Assembly (NCBI RefSeq): GCF_032911445.1
Contig: NZ_JAWJEJ010000001.1
Span: 1,860,001-1,924,000, forward strand
DNA: 64,000 bases
From: Sphingomonas sp. HF-S4
Lineage (GTDB): Bacteria > Pseudomonadota > Alphaproteobacteria > Sphingomonadales > Sphingomonadaceae
Direction of reading: 5' to 3'
Under the pieces are notes generated by a model, which worked only from the letters and a program-made list of their open reading frames with translations, had not been told where the DNA came from and ran no database searches. The position numbers and the translations under genes were made by a program. The stretch's first letter is position 1. The number at the start of each line of letters is the position of its first letter. This document shows positions 1-8,626 of the stretch, in pieces.

Positions 1-100
1 GCATCCCCGCGCCGGCAACACTCGAAAGGACAAGGCCAATGATCGCGAAGGAGACGAGCATCTTCGTCGACAGGCGCCAGCTGTTGAACGTTTGTATCAC
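1..100 (-). CDS. N-terminus of a membrane protein, probably a chemoreceptor (partial)
   Basis: Only the first 33 codons are in the window; the gene runs off the left edge on the minus strand. The in-frame stop TAA lies just upstream, and the only plausible start is GTG at 100-98 with an AGGA-type ribosome site about ten bases before it. The peptide begins with a short polar stretch followed by LSTKMLVSFAIIGLVLSSVA, a single hydrophobic helix. The arrangement (W-x-L-S-T-K then a membrane helix) is typical of the first transmembrane segment of methyl-accepting chemotaxis proteins, and resembles the start of the chemoreceptor at 46539-48326. No ligand or signalling domain is visible, so the chemoreceptor call is inference. 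Confidence 0.45.
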   Translation of the reverse strand, partial: MIQTFNSWRLSTKMLVSFAIIGLVLSSVAGAGM

Positions 101-442
101 GGAAATCGCATCCTGAGATTATGTGTGAACATCGGCGAGCGCGAACGCCCGTCAGACACTTTATAGGTTAACCATAGTGATCTAGTTGCAATGCCGCGTA
201 CTTTTAGAGTCAAATCAAATATGTCTGGTGTGTTTCACTATAGGCAGACTCCACATCTTCTCGGCTCAACTGCACAAGACCATCAACCGGCGCGTGATTT
301 GATCTTTGTTGACGAAGAGCAGTCTGTCGCGGCGCCGTGCGCCAAATTCGCAGCGACCCGCCGGCACCACGCCGGGTTGGCATCCGCCCCCGCAGCAGAC
401 TAGGACTCCTTGCATGACCGAAACGCTGCCGGAGGCGCTGTG
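101..442. other. Intergenic region upstream of nadE
   Basis: About 340 bases separate the divergent partial gene and nadE. The part around 160-260 is noticeably richer in A and T than the rest of the window, as expected for a promoter region. I see no convincing hairpin, RNA gene or conserved small protein. A 70-codon open frame at 191-403 lacks a ribosome site and was not accepted. Confidence 0.5.
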
Positions 443-2494
443 ATGGCGAAGTCCCATCCCTTCTTTGCACTGCATCGCCAGGGGATGATCCGCGCGGGCG
501 TCTGCACGCCTTTGGTCACCGTCGCCGATCCCGCGGCGAACGCGGCATCTGCGATCCAACTCGCGCAGCAGGGCGACGCCGCGGGTGCCGACCTGCTCGT
601 CTTCCCCGAGCTCAACGTCACCAGCTATGCGATCGACGACCTGCACCTGCAGGACGCGATCCTCGACGCGACCGAAGCCGGCATCGCCGCGATCGTCGCG
701 GCGAGCGCCAAGCTCAAGCCGGTGCTGCTCGTCGGCGCCGCGCTGCGCCGCAACGGGCGGCTGTACAATTGCGCGGTGGCGATCGCGCGCGGGCGCGTCC
801 TCGGCGTGGTGCCCAAGCTTTATCTGCCCAATTACCGCGAATATTACGAGAAGCGCTGGTTTGCCTCGGGGCTTGGCCTGACGGGGCTCGACATCACCCT
901 CGCTGGGCAGACCGTGCCGTTCGGCGCCGACCTGGTCTTCGCCGCGAGCGACCTCGACGACTTCGTCTTCCATATCGAGATCTGCGAGGACTATTGGGCG
1001 CCCACCCCGCCCTCGACCGAAGGCGCGCTCGCCGGCGCGCTGGTGCTGTGCAACCTCTCGGCCTCGAACATCGTCGTCGGCAAGGGCCGCGAGCGCGAGC
1101 TGCTCTGCGCGGCACAGTCGGCACGCACGCTCTCGGCCTATCTCTATTCGGCGTCGGGGCCTGGCGAGAGCACCACCGACCTCGCCTGGGATGGCCAGGG
1201 GCTGATCTACGAACAGGGCGAACTGCTAGCCCGCTCGGAACGCTTCGAGCTGACGACCGAGATCGTCTATGCCGATTTGGACCTCGAGCGGCTGCGGCTC
1301 GAGCGGCTGCGCAACGGCACCTTCAACGACGCAGCGCGCCACGCCGGCCATCCCGAGACGCGCTTCCGCCGCATCGGTTTCGAGCACCAGCCCGACTTCG
1401 CCGACCGCGGGCTGATCCGCCCGCTGCGCCGCTTCCCCTTCGTCCCCAACACGCCCTCGCGGCTCGAGGAGGATTGCTACGAGGCGTTCAACATCCAAGT
1501 GGAGGGGCTGCGGAAACGTCTCGACGCCACCGGCAGCAAGCATCTCGTCATCGGGGTGTCGGGCGGGCTCGACTCGACGCATGCGCTGATCGTCGCATGC
1601 AAGGCGATGGACCGGCTCGGCCGTCCCCGCGCCGACATTCTCGGATTCACCATGCCCGGTTTCGCCACCGGCGAGGCGACCAAGGCCAATGCCTGGGCAC
1701 TGATGCGCGCGTTGGGCGTAACCGGCGACGAGATCGATATCCGCCCGGCCGCTCGCCAGATGCTGGGCGACCTCGGCCACCCCTTCGCCGAGGGAGAGCC
1801 GGTCTATGACGTGACCTTCGAGAACGTCCAGGCGGGCCTGCGCACCGACTATCTGTTCCGCCTCGCCAACCAGCGCGAGGGGTTCGTGCTCGGCACTGGT
1901 GACTTGTCGGAACTCGCTCTGGGCTGGTGCACCTATGGGGTGGGCGACCAGATGAGCCATTACGGCATCAATGCCGGCGTGCCCAAGACGCTGATCCAGT
2001 ATCTCATCCGCTGGACTGTCCAGACCGACCAGTTCACCGGGGATGCCGCGGCGACGCTAAGCGCGATCCTGGATACCGAGATCTCGCCGGAACTCGTCCC
2101 CGCCGATGCCGAGGGCAGGATGCAGAGCACCCAGGACCGCATCGGGCCCTATGAACTCAACGACTTCTTCCTGCATTACGTGGTCCGGCATGGCCTGCGG
2201 CCGTCGAAGATCGCCTTCCTCGCCTGGCACGCCTGGCGCGACTGCGAAGCGGGGCGCTGGCCGATCGACTTCCCGGAAGCCGGCCGCAACGCCTACGACC
2301 TCGAGACCATCGCCTTGTGGCTCGAGCGTTTCCTGTTCCGCTTCTTCCAGACGAGCCAGTTCAAGCGATCGGCGATGCCCAACGGGCCCAAGGTATCGGC
2401 CGGCGGCGCGCTCAGCCCGCGCGGCGACTGGCGCGCGCCTTCGGACAGCGTGGCGACGGCGTGGATCGCGGAATTGCGGAAAGCGCTGCCCTAG
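443..2494 (+). CDS. nadE: Glutamine-dependent NAD(+) synthetase
   Basis: The product makes NAD from deamido-NAD, ATP and glutamine, the last step of NAD synthesis, in the cytoplasm. It has two domains: an N-terminal nitrilase-type glutaminase (about residues 10-290) and a C-terminal ATP-dependent synthetase (about 340-680). The glutaminase triad is visible as Glu56 in FPELN, Lys in PKLYLPNYREYYEKRW and Cys181 in EICEDYW. The synthetase has the PP-loop GVSGGLDSTHALIV. The 683-residue length fits the long two-domain family. The open frame extends upstream to 410, but ATG 443 is preferred because GGAG sits eight bases before it and homologues start near here. It stands alone and is convergent with the kinase gene downstream. 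Confidence 0.95.
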   Translation: MAKSHPFFALHRQGMIRAGVCTPLVTVADPAANAASAIQLAQQGDAAGADLLVFPELNVTSYAIDDLHLQDAILDATEAGIAAIVAASAKLKPVLLVGAALRRNGRLYNCAVAIARGRVLGVVPKLYLPNYREYYEKRWFASGLGLTGLDITLAGQTVPFGADLVFAASDLDDFVFHIEICEDYWAPTPPSTEGALAGALVLCNLSASNIVVGKGRERELLCAAQSARTLSAYLYSASGPGESTTDLAWDGQGLIYEQGELLARSERFELTTEIVYADLDLERLRLERLRNGTFNDAARHAGHPETRFRRIGFEHQPDFADRGLIRPLRRFPFVPNTPSRLEEDCYEAFNIQVEGLRKRLDATGSKHLVIGVSGGLDSTHALIVACKAMDRLGRPRADILGFTMPGFATGEATKANAWALMRALGVTGDEIDIRPAARQMLGDLGHPFAEGEPVYDVTFENVQAGLRTDYLFRLANQREGFVLGTGDLSELALGWCTYGVGDQMSHYGINAGVPKTLIQYLIRWTVQTDQFTGDAAATLSAILDTEISPELVPADAEGRMQSTQDRIGPYELNDFFLHYVVRHGLRPSKIAFLAWHAWRDCEAGRWPIDFPEAGRNAYDLETIALWLERFLFRFFQTSQFKRSAMPNGPKVSAGGALSPRGDWRAPSDSVATAWIAELRKALP

Positions 2495-2510
2495 CGGGTA
2501 CGACATCCAA

Positions 2511-2670
2511 TTCCCCCCTCCTGCAAGGGAGGGGTTAGGGGGTGGGTTTAGCCTCGGGCGAGGCTTGATGCCTCGACCGTGGCTGTTCTGCCGAACCGTT
2601 CGATGAGTCTTTAGTAAGCGCGCGGACGCGCGCACCCACCACGGCCCCTCCCTTCAGGGACGGGAATCCC
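2511..2670. repeat. C/G-rich palindromic intergenic element between convergent genes
   Basis: The gap between nadE and the kinase gene has a C-run/G-run hairpin at 2515-2534 (CCCCTCC pairing with GGAGGGG) followed by GGGGGTGGGTT, and an inverted partner near 2633-2665 containing CACCCACCACGGCCCCTCCC. The composition resembles the element at 38669-38791. Such elements are common between convergent genes in sphingomonads and related bacteria. It may also serve as a two-way terminator. Confidence 0.6.
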
Positions 2671-2679
2671 CAGCACGCC

Positions 2680-4281
2680 CTAGCGGCGCAGCAGGCCGAC
2701 GGCCTTGCGCAGCAGTTCCTGGGCCTCGAAGGGCTTCCACAGCACCACCACTTGCGGGCCGGTGAGCGAATCGAGTTTCTCCGAATCGGCATAGCCGGTG
2801 ACCAGAATCACGGGCAGGTTGGGGTGTTCTTCGCGCACCTTGCGGACGACATTGGCACCGGTGAGCCCCGGCATGGCGAAGTCGACCACCAGAAGATCGG
2901 GCTTCAGCCGCCGGACGAGCTCGATCCCGGCATTGCCCTCGGCCGCTTCCTCGACTGTCGCGCCCGCCGACATCAGTGTGTCGCGCAGCGAACCACGGAC
3001 CTGCGCATCGTCATCGACCAGCGCGATTGTGCAACGCGACAGGTCGATCCGCGCATCCGACCGGGAATCGTCGCCGACGACGCGCCGCGGCTGCGTGGTG
3101 GCGATCCGCAGGAACAAGGTGATCGACGTTCCCTCCCCTTGGACGCTCTCGATCGCGAGCGTGCCGCCGAAGCGCTGGATCATCGTCGAGGCCGCGGCGA
3201 GCCCCATGCCGGTGCCCTTGCCCTCGCCCTTGGTGGTGAAGAAGGGTTCCACCGCGCGCGCCTGGACCTCGGGCGGCATGCCGATCCCGGTGTCTGACAG
3301 GGTAAGCGCGGCATAGTCGCCCGGCGGCAGATCGCGCGCGACCGTCCCGCTGCGACGTTCGGCCGAGATGGTGAGCGTCCCGCCTTCAGGCATCGCATCG
3401 CGCGCGTTGAACGCGAGGTTGAGCATCGCCATTTCGAGCTGGAGGGGATCGACCTCGACATTGAGGCCCGGATCGATCCGCTCGATCTTCACCTGGCAGA
3501 GCGGGGCGACTGCGCGTTCGATCAGGTCCTTGACCCCGCCGACCAGCTCGCCGAGCCGCACCGCATCGAAATCGGCGCGGCGCTTGCTCGAAAAGGCGAG
3601 CAGCTGGCTGGTGAGCGAACGGCCGCGTTCGACTGCGTTGAGCGCGCTCGCGCTCCAGCCGACGACACGATCGATATCGTCGGGCTTGCGCGCGATCAGC
3701 TCGAGATTGCCCGCCACCGCCTGGAGCAGATTGTTGAAATCATGGGCGATGCCGCCGGTGAGCTGGCCCATCGCCTCGAGCTTCTGCGACTGGGCAAGAG
3801 CTTCCTCGAGCTCGCGGCGCTGCTCGACATGATGGCGCAGCTCGGCAAGCGCCGAGTCGCGCTCCTTCACCAGCGCTTCGAGCTCGGCATTCGCAGCAGT
3901 GAGTTGAGCGCGGGACGGCATCGAGATTACCCTGGAAACGAGCGGCCATAGCGCAGCCGCCGTCGCGATCGACGCGGCGGCGGCAACACCCTTAATGACT
4001 GTCTCCAACGCATAGAAAGGATGCCACAAAGTCAAGATGCTGATTAAATGTGCAACGCCGCCTGCCATCAAAAACGCGGCGAAACACCAGAATATCCACC
4101 CAAAAGCGAAGTCGCTGCGGCGGCGGATCAATACCGCAAGGCCCAGTGAGAGCGCGATATAGGCGACCGCAAGCACCGCGTCGGCAAGGATATTGCCCCA
4201 CAGCAAATCGGACCGCCACGCCATCGATGCGCCGTGCGGCGCGTAGCTGCCGGTCGACGACGCAACCAGAAGGCTCAGCAT
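2680..4281 (-). CDS. Hybrid sensor histidine kinase with an ethylene-receptor-like membrane domain
   Basis: This 533-residue protein is a membrane-bound two-component kinase fused to a receiver. The N-terminal 120 residues hold three to four helices resembling the plant ethylene-binding domain of ETR1: Asp34 and His78 have the same spacing (44) as ETR1 Asp25 and His69, while the position matching the copper-ligand Cys65 is Gly74. A coiled segment (about 125-165) leads to the H-box GGIAHDFNNLLQ with phospho-acceptor His180. The ATPase part has NLAFNARDAM, DTGIGM and a glycine-rich KGEGKGTGMGLA box. The C-terminal receiver (about 415-530) has the phospho-acceptor Asp in LLVVDFAMPGLTG and the conserved Lys in LWKPF. 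No cognate regulator is adjacent. Kinase and receiver calls are firm; the ligand is unknown. Confidence 0.9.
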   Translation of the reverse strand: MLSLLVASSTGSYAPHGASMAWRSDLLWGNILADAVLAVAYIALSLGLAVLIRRRSDFAFGWIFWCFAAFLMAGGVAHLISILTLWHPFYALETVIKGVAAAASIATAAALWPLVSRVISMPSRAQLTAANAELEALVKERDSALAELRHHVEQRRELEEALAQSQKLEAMGQLTGGIAHDFNNLLQAVAGNLELIARKPDDIDRVVGWSASALNAVERGRSLTSQLLAFSSKRRADFDAVRLGELVGGVKDLIERAVAPLCQVKIERIDPGLNVEVDPLQLEMAMLNLAFNARDAMPEGGTLTISAERRSGTVARDLPPGDYAALTLSDTGIGMPPEVQARAVEPFFTTKGEGKGTGMGLAAASTMIQRFGGTLAIESVQGEGTSITLFLRIATTQPRRVVGDDSRSDARIDLSRCTIALVDDDAQVRGSLRDTLMSAGATVEEAAEGNAGIELVRRLKPDLLVVDFAMPGLTGANVVRKVREEHPNLPVILVTGYADSEKLDSLTGPQVVVLWKPFEAQELLRKAVGLLRR

Positions 4282-4377
4282 CCAAGAATCCTATGCTGCG
4301 GACGTTGCCGCGATCCATCCCCTATAGGCCCGTTACCCGATTGTGACCCCTACGTAAAACGCCCGAGTAAGGGCGTA

Positions 4378-5403
4378 TCAGAACGGTAAGGTTCGCCCCT
4401 CCGCCGCGCTCTGCCGCGCCAGCTCGATGATGCGCAGCCCGGCAACCGCATCGCCGGGAGAAACCGGCGCGGCGGTGTCTTGCGCGATCGCCTGGGCCAC
4501 GCCCGAATAATAGCGCCGATAGTCGCCGCGCTCGGACGGGACCACCATGTGGCTGCCGTCGGGGGCGATCAGCGCGCCATAGGTCGCCGGATCCTCGACG
4601 CCGTGATCGGGCGCATCGGCGCGGGCACCGGCGCGAAGCTGCGCCTCCTGCGGATCGAGGCCATGCTTGACGAAGCTCGCCTTAGTGCCGTGCACCGCGA
4701 AGCGCGGGCGCGGCGCCGGGACGATCGCCGCGGAGGAGAGGATGGCGCGCATCCGGCCATAGTGCAGCGTCAGCTCGAAATAATCGTCGACCTGCGAGGC
4801 CTCGCGCTGCGCGCCGATATCGGCAGTGACCGAGCGCGGCGGCCCGAACAGCGCGAGCACCTGATCGACCAGATGCGGCCCGAGATCGATCAGCACGCCA
4901 CCGCCCGGCCCCGCGGTCTCGCGCCAGCTGTCGCGCAGGCCGAGGCGGAAGCGATCCCAGCGCGCCTCGTAGAGCATGACCTCCCCGATGCGGCCCTGGT
5001 CGATCAGGCTGCGCAGCGTGAGGAAGTCGCTGTCCCAACGGCGATTGTGGAACACGCTGAGCACCCTCCCCTGCGCCGCGGCGAGCGCCTGCAGTGCCTC
5101 AGCATCGGCGACGTGGGTGGCGAAGGGCTTGTCGATCACGACATGCTTGCCCGCCTCGATCGCGGCGCGGGCCAGCGGGGCATGGGTATCGTTGGGGGTG
5201 GAGATCACCACCAGCTCGATCGCCGGATCGGCGAGCAGCGTGGCGGCATCGGGCACCACCTGCATGCTGGGATAGCGGTCGCGCACTTGTTCTGCGCGCG
5301 AGGTGACGATCGCGGCGAGTTCGAGTTCGGGGACGGCATCGACCAGCGGGGCGTGGAACGCCATGCCGCCCAGGCCATAGCCGATCAGTCCGGTGCGGAT
5401 CAT
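4378..5403 (-). CDS. Gfo/Idh/MocA family oxidoreductase (cytoplasmic)
   Basis: A 341-residue NAD(P)-dependent dehydrogenase of the glucose-fructose oxidoreductase/inositol dehydrogenase family. The Rossmann motif GLIGYGLGGMAFHAP is at the extreme N-terminus. The family EKP motif appears as DKPFATH, which keeps the lysine used in catalysis. There is no signal peptide, so it acts in the cytoplasm. The start at 5403 is supported by AGGAG seven to eight bases upstream; the reading frame stays open far upstream but without homology. It is the last gene of a minus-strand set after two exported relatives. The substrate, probably a sugar or cyclitol, cannot be read from the sequence. Confidence 0.85.
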   Translation of the reverse strand: MIRTGLIGYGLGGMAFHAPLVDAVPELELAAIVTSRAEQVRDRYPSMQVVPDAATLLADPAIELVVISTPNDTHAPLARAAIEAGKHVVIDKPFATHVADAEALQALAAAQGRVLSVFHNRRWDSDFLTLRSLIDQGRIGEVMLYEARWDRFRLGLRDSWRETAGPGGGVLIDLGPHLVDQVLALFGPPRSVTADIGAQREASQVDDYFELTLHYGRMRAILSSAAIVPAPRPRFAVHGTKASFVKHGLDPQEAQLRAGARADAPDHGVEDPATYGALIAPDGSHMVVPSERGDYRRYYSGVAQAIAQDTAAPVSPGDAVAGLRIIELARQSAAEGRTLPF

Positions 5404-5471
5404 GCGAAGCTCCTTTGCAGCCCGCCATATAGGGACACGTTCCGCTCCGGACAGTCCGGAGCACAACTGGG

Positions 5472-6830
5472 CTAGATTGCGTATTTCGCCCGCTGCGGCC
5501 GGCTGAGCATGGCATTGGCTTCGTCGTCGCCGAGGAAGCGCTCGGCCTTGGGATCCCATTTGAGCCGGCGGCCGGTCTTCATCGCGGTCCAGTGGAGCAG
5601 GCAGGTCGAGCAGGCGCGGTGGCCGATCTCGGCGGGGGCGCTCAAGGGCACGCCGGTCCGAATCGCATCCAGCCAGTTGCGGTGCTGCTCGGGCACCTCG
5701 AGCAGATGGACTTCGTTGGGGCCGATCACGCTGGTCAGGATCTTGGGATCGCTCGCCTGGAGCGGCTCCATCGGCTTGGCGCCCGCGCTCGGATCGCTCG
5801 CGGTGACCGCGCCGCTGCGGGTGACGAAGATCCAGCCCTTGTCGCCGATGAACTTCACCCCGTTGGGCAGCGCGCCGGAGACTTTCATCGTCACGCCATT
5901 GGCGTAGCGCGCATGCGTCTCGAACGCGCCATGGACGTTCCACAGCCCGGACTTGGGGAATTCGGCCTTGCCCCAGATCTCGACCGGCCCCGAATGCTCC
6001 ATGTCCATGCCCCAATGGGCAGTGTCGATATGGTGCGAGCCCCAGCCGGTGATCATCCCCGCGCCATATTGCTCGATGCGCAGCCAGCCCGGGCGATCCT
6101 CGAACGAATTCTGCGGATGCACGCCGATCTCGGTATAGGGCACCTCGGGCGTGGTGCCGAGCCAGGCATCGTAGTTCAGGTTGGACGGCACCGGCATCGG
6201 CGGCGCCTCCGGGCCCGAAGGATCGCCGGGCAAGCCCACCTCGACCTGGCGCAGCTTGCCGATGCGGCCATTGCGGACAAGCTCGCACGCACGGTGGAAT
6301 TGCGGCCAGGGGTTTTGCGCGCGCTGCTGCGAGCCGATCTGCAGCAGCATGCCGCTCGCCTTGACCGCATCGGCCATCGTGCGGCCTTCGGAAATGGTCA
6401 GCGCGGCGGGCTTCTGCAGATAGACATGCTTCCGCGCACGGACGGCATGGACCGCCTGGGGCGAGTGGTGATGGTCCGGCGTCGAGATCAGCACGGCGTC
6501 GATCGACGTGTCGGCGAGCAGCTCGCGATAGTCGTGGAACATCCGCGTGCCCGAATAGGGCTTGCCGGTGCTCGCGGTATAGCGCGCATCGACCAGTTCC
6601 TTGCCGGCGCCCAGGCGGATCGTATCGACGTCGCACACCGCGACGATCTGCGCGTCGGCATGCTTGTGGATCTCGTGCATGTCGTGGCCGCGCGAGATCC
6701 GCCCCACTCCGATCGCGCCGATCGTGATGCGGTTGGACGGCGCGTTCTGGCCGAACACGCTGGCAGGCACGATCGCCGGGGCTGCGACGATGGCGCCGGT
6801 CTTGAGAATGCCGCGTCGGGAAAGCTGCAT
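5472..6830 (-). CDS. Gfo/Idh/MocA family oxidoreductase with Tat signal
   Basis: A 452-residue exported oxidoreductase. The first residues, MQLSRRGILKTGAI, form a twin-arginine signal followed by a hydrophobic stretch, so folded, cofactor-loaded enzyme is probably moved to the periplasm. The nucleotide-binding motif IGAIGVGRISRGH follows at about residue 35, and the EKP motif reads QKPAALT. The C-terminal part has a conserved-looking WGSHHIDTAHWGMDMEH segment. Start 6830 was chosen because of the Tat motif and the AAGGAGAAG sequence just upstream. It lies 11 bases after the stop of the next oxidoreductase gene (6842-7999) and is very likely co-transcribed with it. Substrate unknown; periplasmic family members often act on sugars or glycosides. 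Confidence 0.85.
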   Translation of the reverse strand: MQLSRRGILKTGAIVAAPAIVPASVFGQNAPSNRITIGAIGVGRISRGHDMHEIHKHADAQIVAVCDVDTIRLGAGKELVDARYTASTGKPYSGTRMFHDYRELLADTSIDAVLISTPDHHHSPQAVHAVRARKHVYLQKPAALTISEGRTMADAVKASGMLLQIGSQQRAQNPWPQFHRACELVRNGRIGKLRQVEVGLPGDPSGPEAPPMPVPSNLNYDAWLGTTPEVPYTEIGVHPQNSFEDRPGWLRIEQYGAGMITGWGSHHIDTAHWGMDMEHSGPVEIWGKAEFPKSGLWNVHGAFETHARYANGVTMKVSGALPNGVKFIGDKGWIFVTRSGAVTASDPSAGAKPMEPLQASDPKILTSVIGPNEVHLLEVPEQHRNWLDAIRTGVPLSAPAEIGHRACSTCLLHWTAMKTGRRLKWDPKAERFLGDDEANAMLSRPQRAKYAI

Positions 6831-6841
6831 GATCTTCTCCT

Positions 6842-7999
6842 TCAGCCCAGCTTGGGCCGGGTGGCGTTCTTCTGGGCGGTCAGCACCAATTCGGCGGCGA
6901 GCAGCGCCTGGTCCTGGTCCTGCGCGACCGAGGTGCGCTCGACCACGTCGGTGACGAATTGCGGGCCGAAGGGCAAAGGCACCTTCGAGCAATCCACATA
7001 GCGCACGCCCTTGTTGTCGGTGAGGAACAAGTGGTTGCCGCCAGGGCGCCCGGCGACGTCGACATATTTCCGGAGTTCGATCGTCCCCTCGGTGCCGAGC
7101 AGGAACAGCCGGCCGTCGCCCCAGGTCGGCAGCCCGTCGGGCGTGAACCAGTCGACGCGGATATAGCCCGTGCCCCCATTGCCGGTAACGACCATGTCGC
7201 CGAAATCCTCGAACTTGGGCTTGTCGGCCCAATGAAGGTTGCCGGTCTGCGCGGCGACGACCTGCGCCGAGGTCGAGCCGGTATAATAGAGGAACTGGTC
7301 GGCCTGGTGGCTGCCGATATCGGTGAGGATGCCGCCATACCTGGCCTTGTCCCAGAACCAGTCGGGCCGGGTGGGCGCGCTGACGCGATGCGGCGCCAGG
7401 TTCACCGTCTGGATCACCTTGCCGATCGCGCCCTGCGCGACGAGTTCGCCCGCATATACGGCCGAGCGCACTTCGAGCCGCTCGGAATACATGATCGCGA
7501 ACTTCTTGCCCGTCTCCTTGACCGTACGGCGGACCTCGGCAAGCTGCTCTAGGCTGGTGATCGAGGGCTTGTCGCCGAGATAGTCCTTGCCCGCGCGCAT
7601 CGCCCGGATGCCGAGCGGCGCGCGCAGATCGGGGATCGGCGCGCCGATGATCAGCTGGATCGACTTGTCGCCGAGGATCTCGGCCTCGCTCTTGGCGATC
7701 TTCACGCCGTTGCCGTAGCGCTTGACGAAGGGCTCGATCTGCTTGGGATCGGCGGCGAACACCGCGACCGGCGTGCCGCCGCCGCGGATCATCGCGTCGG
7801 TCATGCCATAGATATGCGCGTGATCGAGGCCGATGATGCCGAACTTGATGCGGTGTTTGGCGGTCGGCTCGGGCGCCGAGGGCGCGGCGTCGGCCGAGAC
7901 GGCATTGCCCTGGGTGACCGATTGGGCGAGCAGCTCGGGCGGCAGCGTGGCGGAAAGCCCTGCCAGCCCGGCGCCGGTGAGCATCGTACGGCGGTGCAT
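6842..7999 (-). CDS. Gfo/Idh/MocA family oxidoreductase with Tat signal
   Basis: A 385-residue relative of the two neighbouring oxidoreductases. MHRRTMLTGAGLAGL is a short twin-arginine-type signal, followed by a linker rich in Ala, Pro and Ser, then the Rossmann segment KFGIIGLDHAHIYGM. The usual EKP motif is GDKPSIT. A GGILTDIGSHQADQF segment near the middle supplies the histidine-containing active-site region typical of the family. The start at 7999 has GAGGAG about seven bases upstream and lies 10 bases after the cupin stop codon, so it reads as the second gene of a cupin-oxidoreductase-oxidoreductase-oxidoreductase operon. The exact reaction is not known. Confidence 0.85.
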   Translation of the reverse strand: MHRRTMLTGAGLAGLSATLPPELLAQSVTQGNAVSADAAPSAPEPTAKHRIKFGIIGLDHAHIYGMTDAMIRGGGTPVAVFAADPKQIEPFVKRYGNGVKIAKSEAEILGDKSIQLIIGAPIPDLRAPLGIRAMRAGKDYLGDKPSITSLEQLAEVRRTVKETGKKFAIMYSERLEVRSAVYAGELVAQGAIGKVIQTVNLAPHRVSAPTRPDWFWDKARYGGILTDIGSHQADQFLYYTGSTSAQVVAAQTGNLHWADKPKFEDFGDMVVTGNGGTGYIRVDWFTPDGLPTWGDGRLFLLGTEGTIELRKYVDVAGRPGGNHLFLTDNKGVRYVDCSKVPLPFGPQFVTDVVERTSVAQDQDQALLAAELVLTAQKNATRPKLG

Positions 8000-8009
8000 C
8001 TTGGTCTCC

Positions 8010-8468
8010 TCAGTGCGCGGGCGTGGCCGGCGTCTTCCAGTTGATGACGTGATAGGTTGCCGGTGTTTCGCCGACATTGCGCAGCGCGTGCGGCGAATTG
8101 GAGGCGTTGAACACCACCGATCCGGGCCCCAGCCGCTTCCACGCGCCACCGCTCAGCACCTCGACGGTGCCTTCGCGGATGATCACCAGTTCTTCGTTGG
8201 GGTGAGTGTGCGGCGGGTGCGAGGCGAGGCCCGGATTGAGCGTGGTGACGTGCATCTCGAGCTCGTCGAGCGTCGCGGTGGGCTGGCGGACGAGAGTGCG
8301 CAGTGCGCCGACATCGGTGGTTTTCACGTCCATCTTCGCCCAGTCGAACACCGCGGGGCCGAGTCTGGCGGGAATGGTCTGCGCCGCTGCGGCGACCGCC
8401 CCGACGCATAACGCAGCCAAGCCCGCGACGACGGCGTCTCTTCCGGTTATCCGCATTGCCTCTCCCAT
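8010..8468 (-). CDS. Exported cupin-domain protein
   Basis: A 152-residue protein with an N-terminal signal peptide (GLAALCVGAVAAAAQ) and one cupin domain. The first cupin motif is visible as HPPHTHPNEELVIIREG, with three histidines and a glutamate positioned to bind a metal, and the second as NSPHALRNVG. It is probably periplasmic. ATG 8468 has AGGAG six bases upstream; ATG 8456 four codons later, with GGAGAGG just before it, is an equally possible start. It is the promoter-proximal gene of the oxidoreductase set. Such small cupins may act as sugar isomerases, epimerases or sensors; no specific activity can be assigned. Confidence 0.75.
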   Translation of the reverse strand: MGEAMRITGRDAVVAGLAALCVGAVAAAAQTIPARLGPAVFDWAKMDVKTTDVGALRTLVRQPTATLDELEMHVTTLNPGLASHPPHTHPNEELVIIREGTVEVLSGGAWKRLGPGSVVFNASNSPHALRNVGETPATYHVINWKTPATPAH

Positions 8469-8626
8469 CCCGTGCTCCTGCAAAAAGCAGGGAGCCGGCG
8501 TTTCAGGCCGGTTCGCTTGTCATCCTGGGCTTCTGCTTTCGCAGGATTGCGAATCCGGTTCCCGACAACCTACTCGAAAACTCCGCATCTGAAACTCATT
8601 TGTCTGACATATCGCAACAGCGAAGG

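Noticed and set aside
191..403. A 70-codon plus-strand frame and overlapping minus-strand frames upstream of nadE
   Set aside because: No ribosome site, no recognisable family and mixed composition; they lie in an AT-richer promoter region.
5404..6636. Upstream open continuation of the 4378-5403 oxidoreductase frame across the next gene
   Set aside because: The continuation is an off-frame reading of the next oxidoreductase gene; the Rossmann start and ribosome site place the true start at 5403.
8484..8626. A possible decayed REP-type palindrome (around 8520-8565) between the cupin and SGNH genes
   Set aside because: Only short and imperfect pairings are present, so I could not support it as a repeat element.
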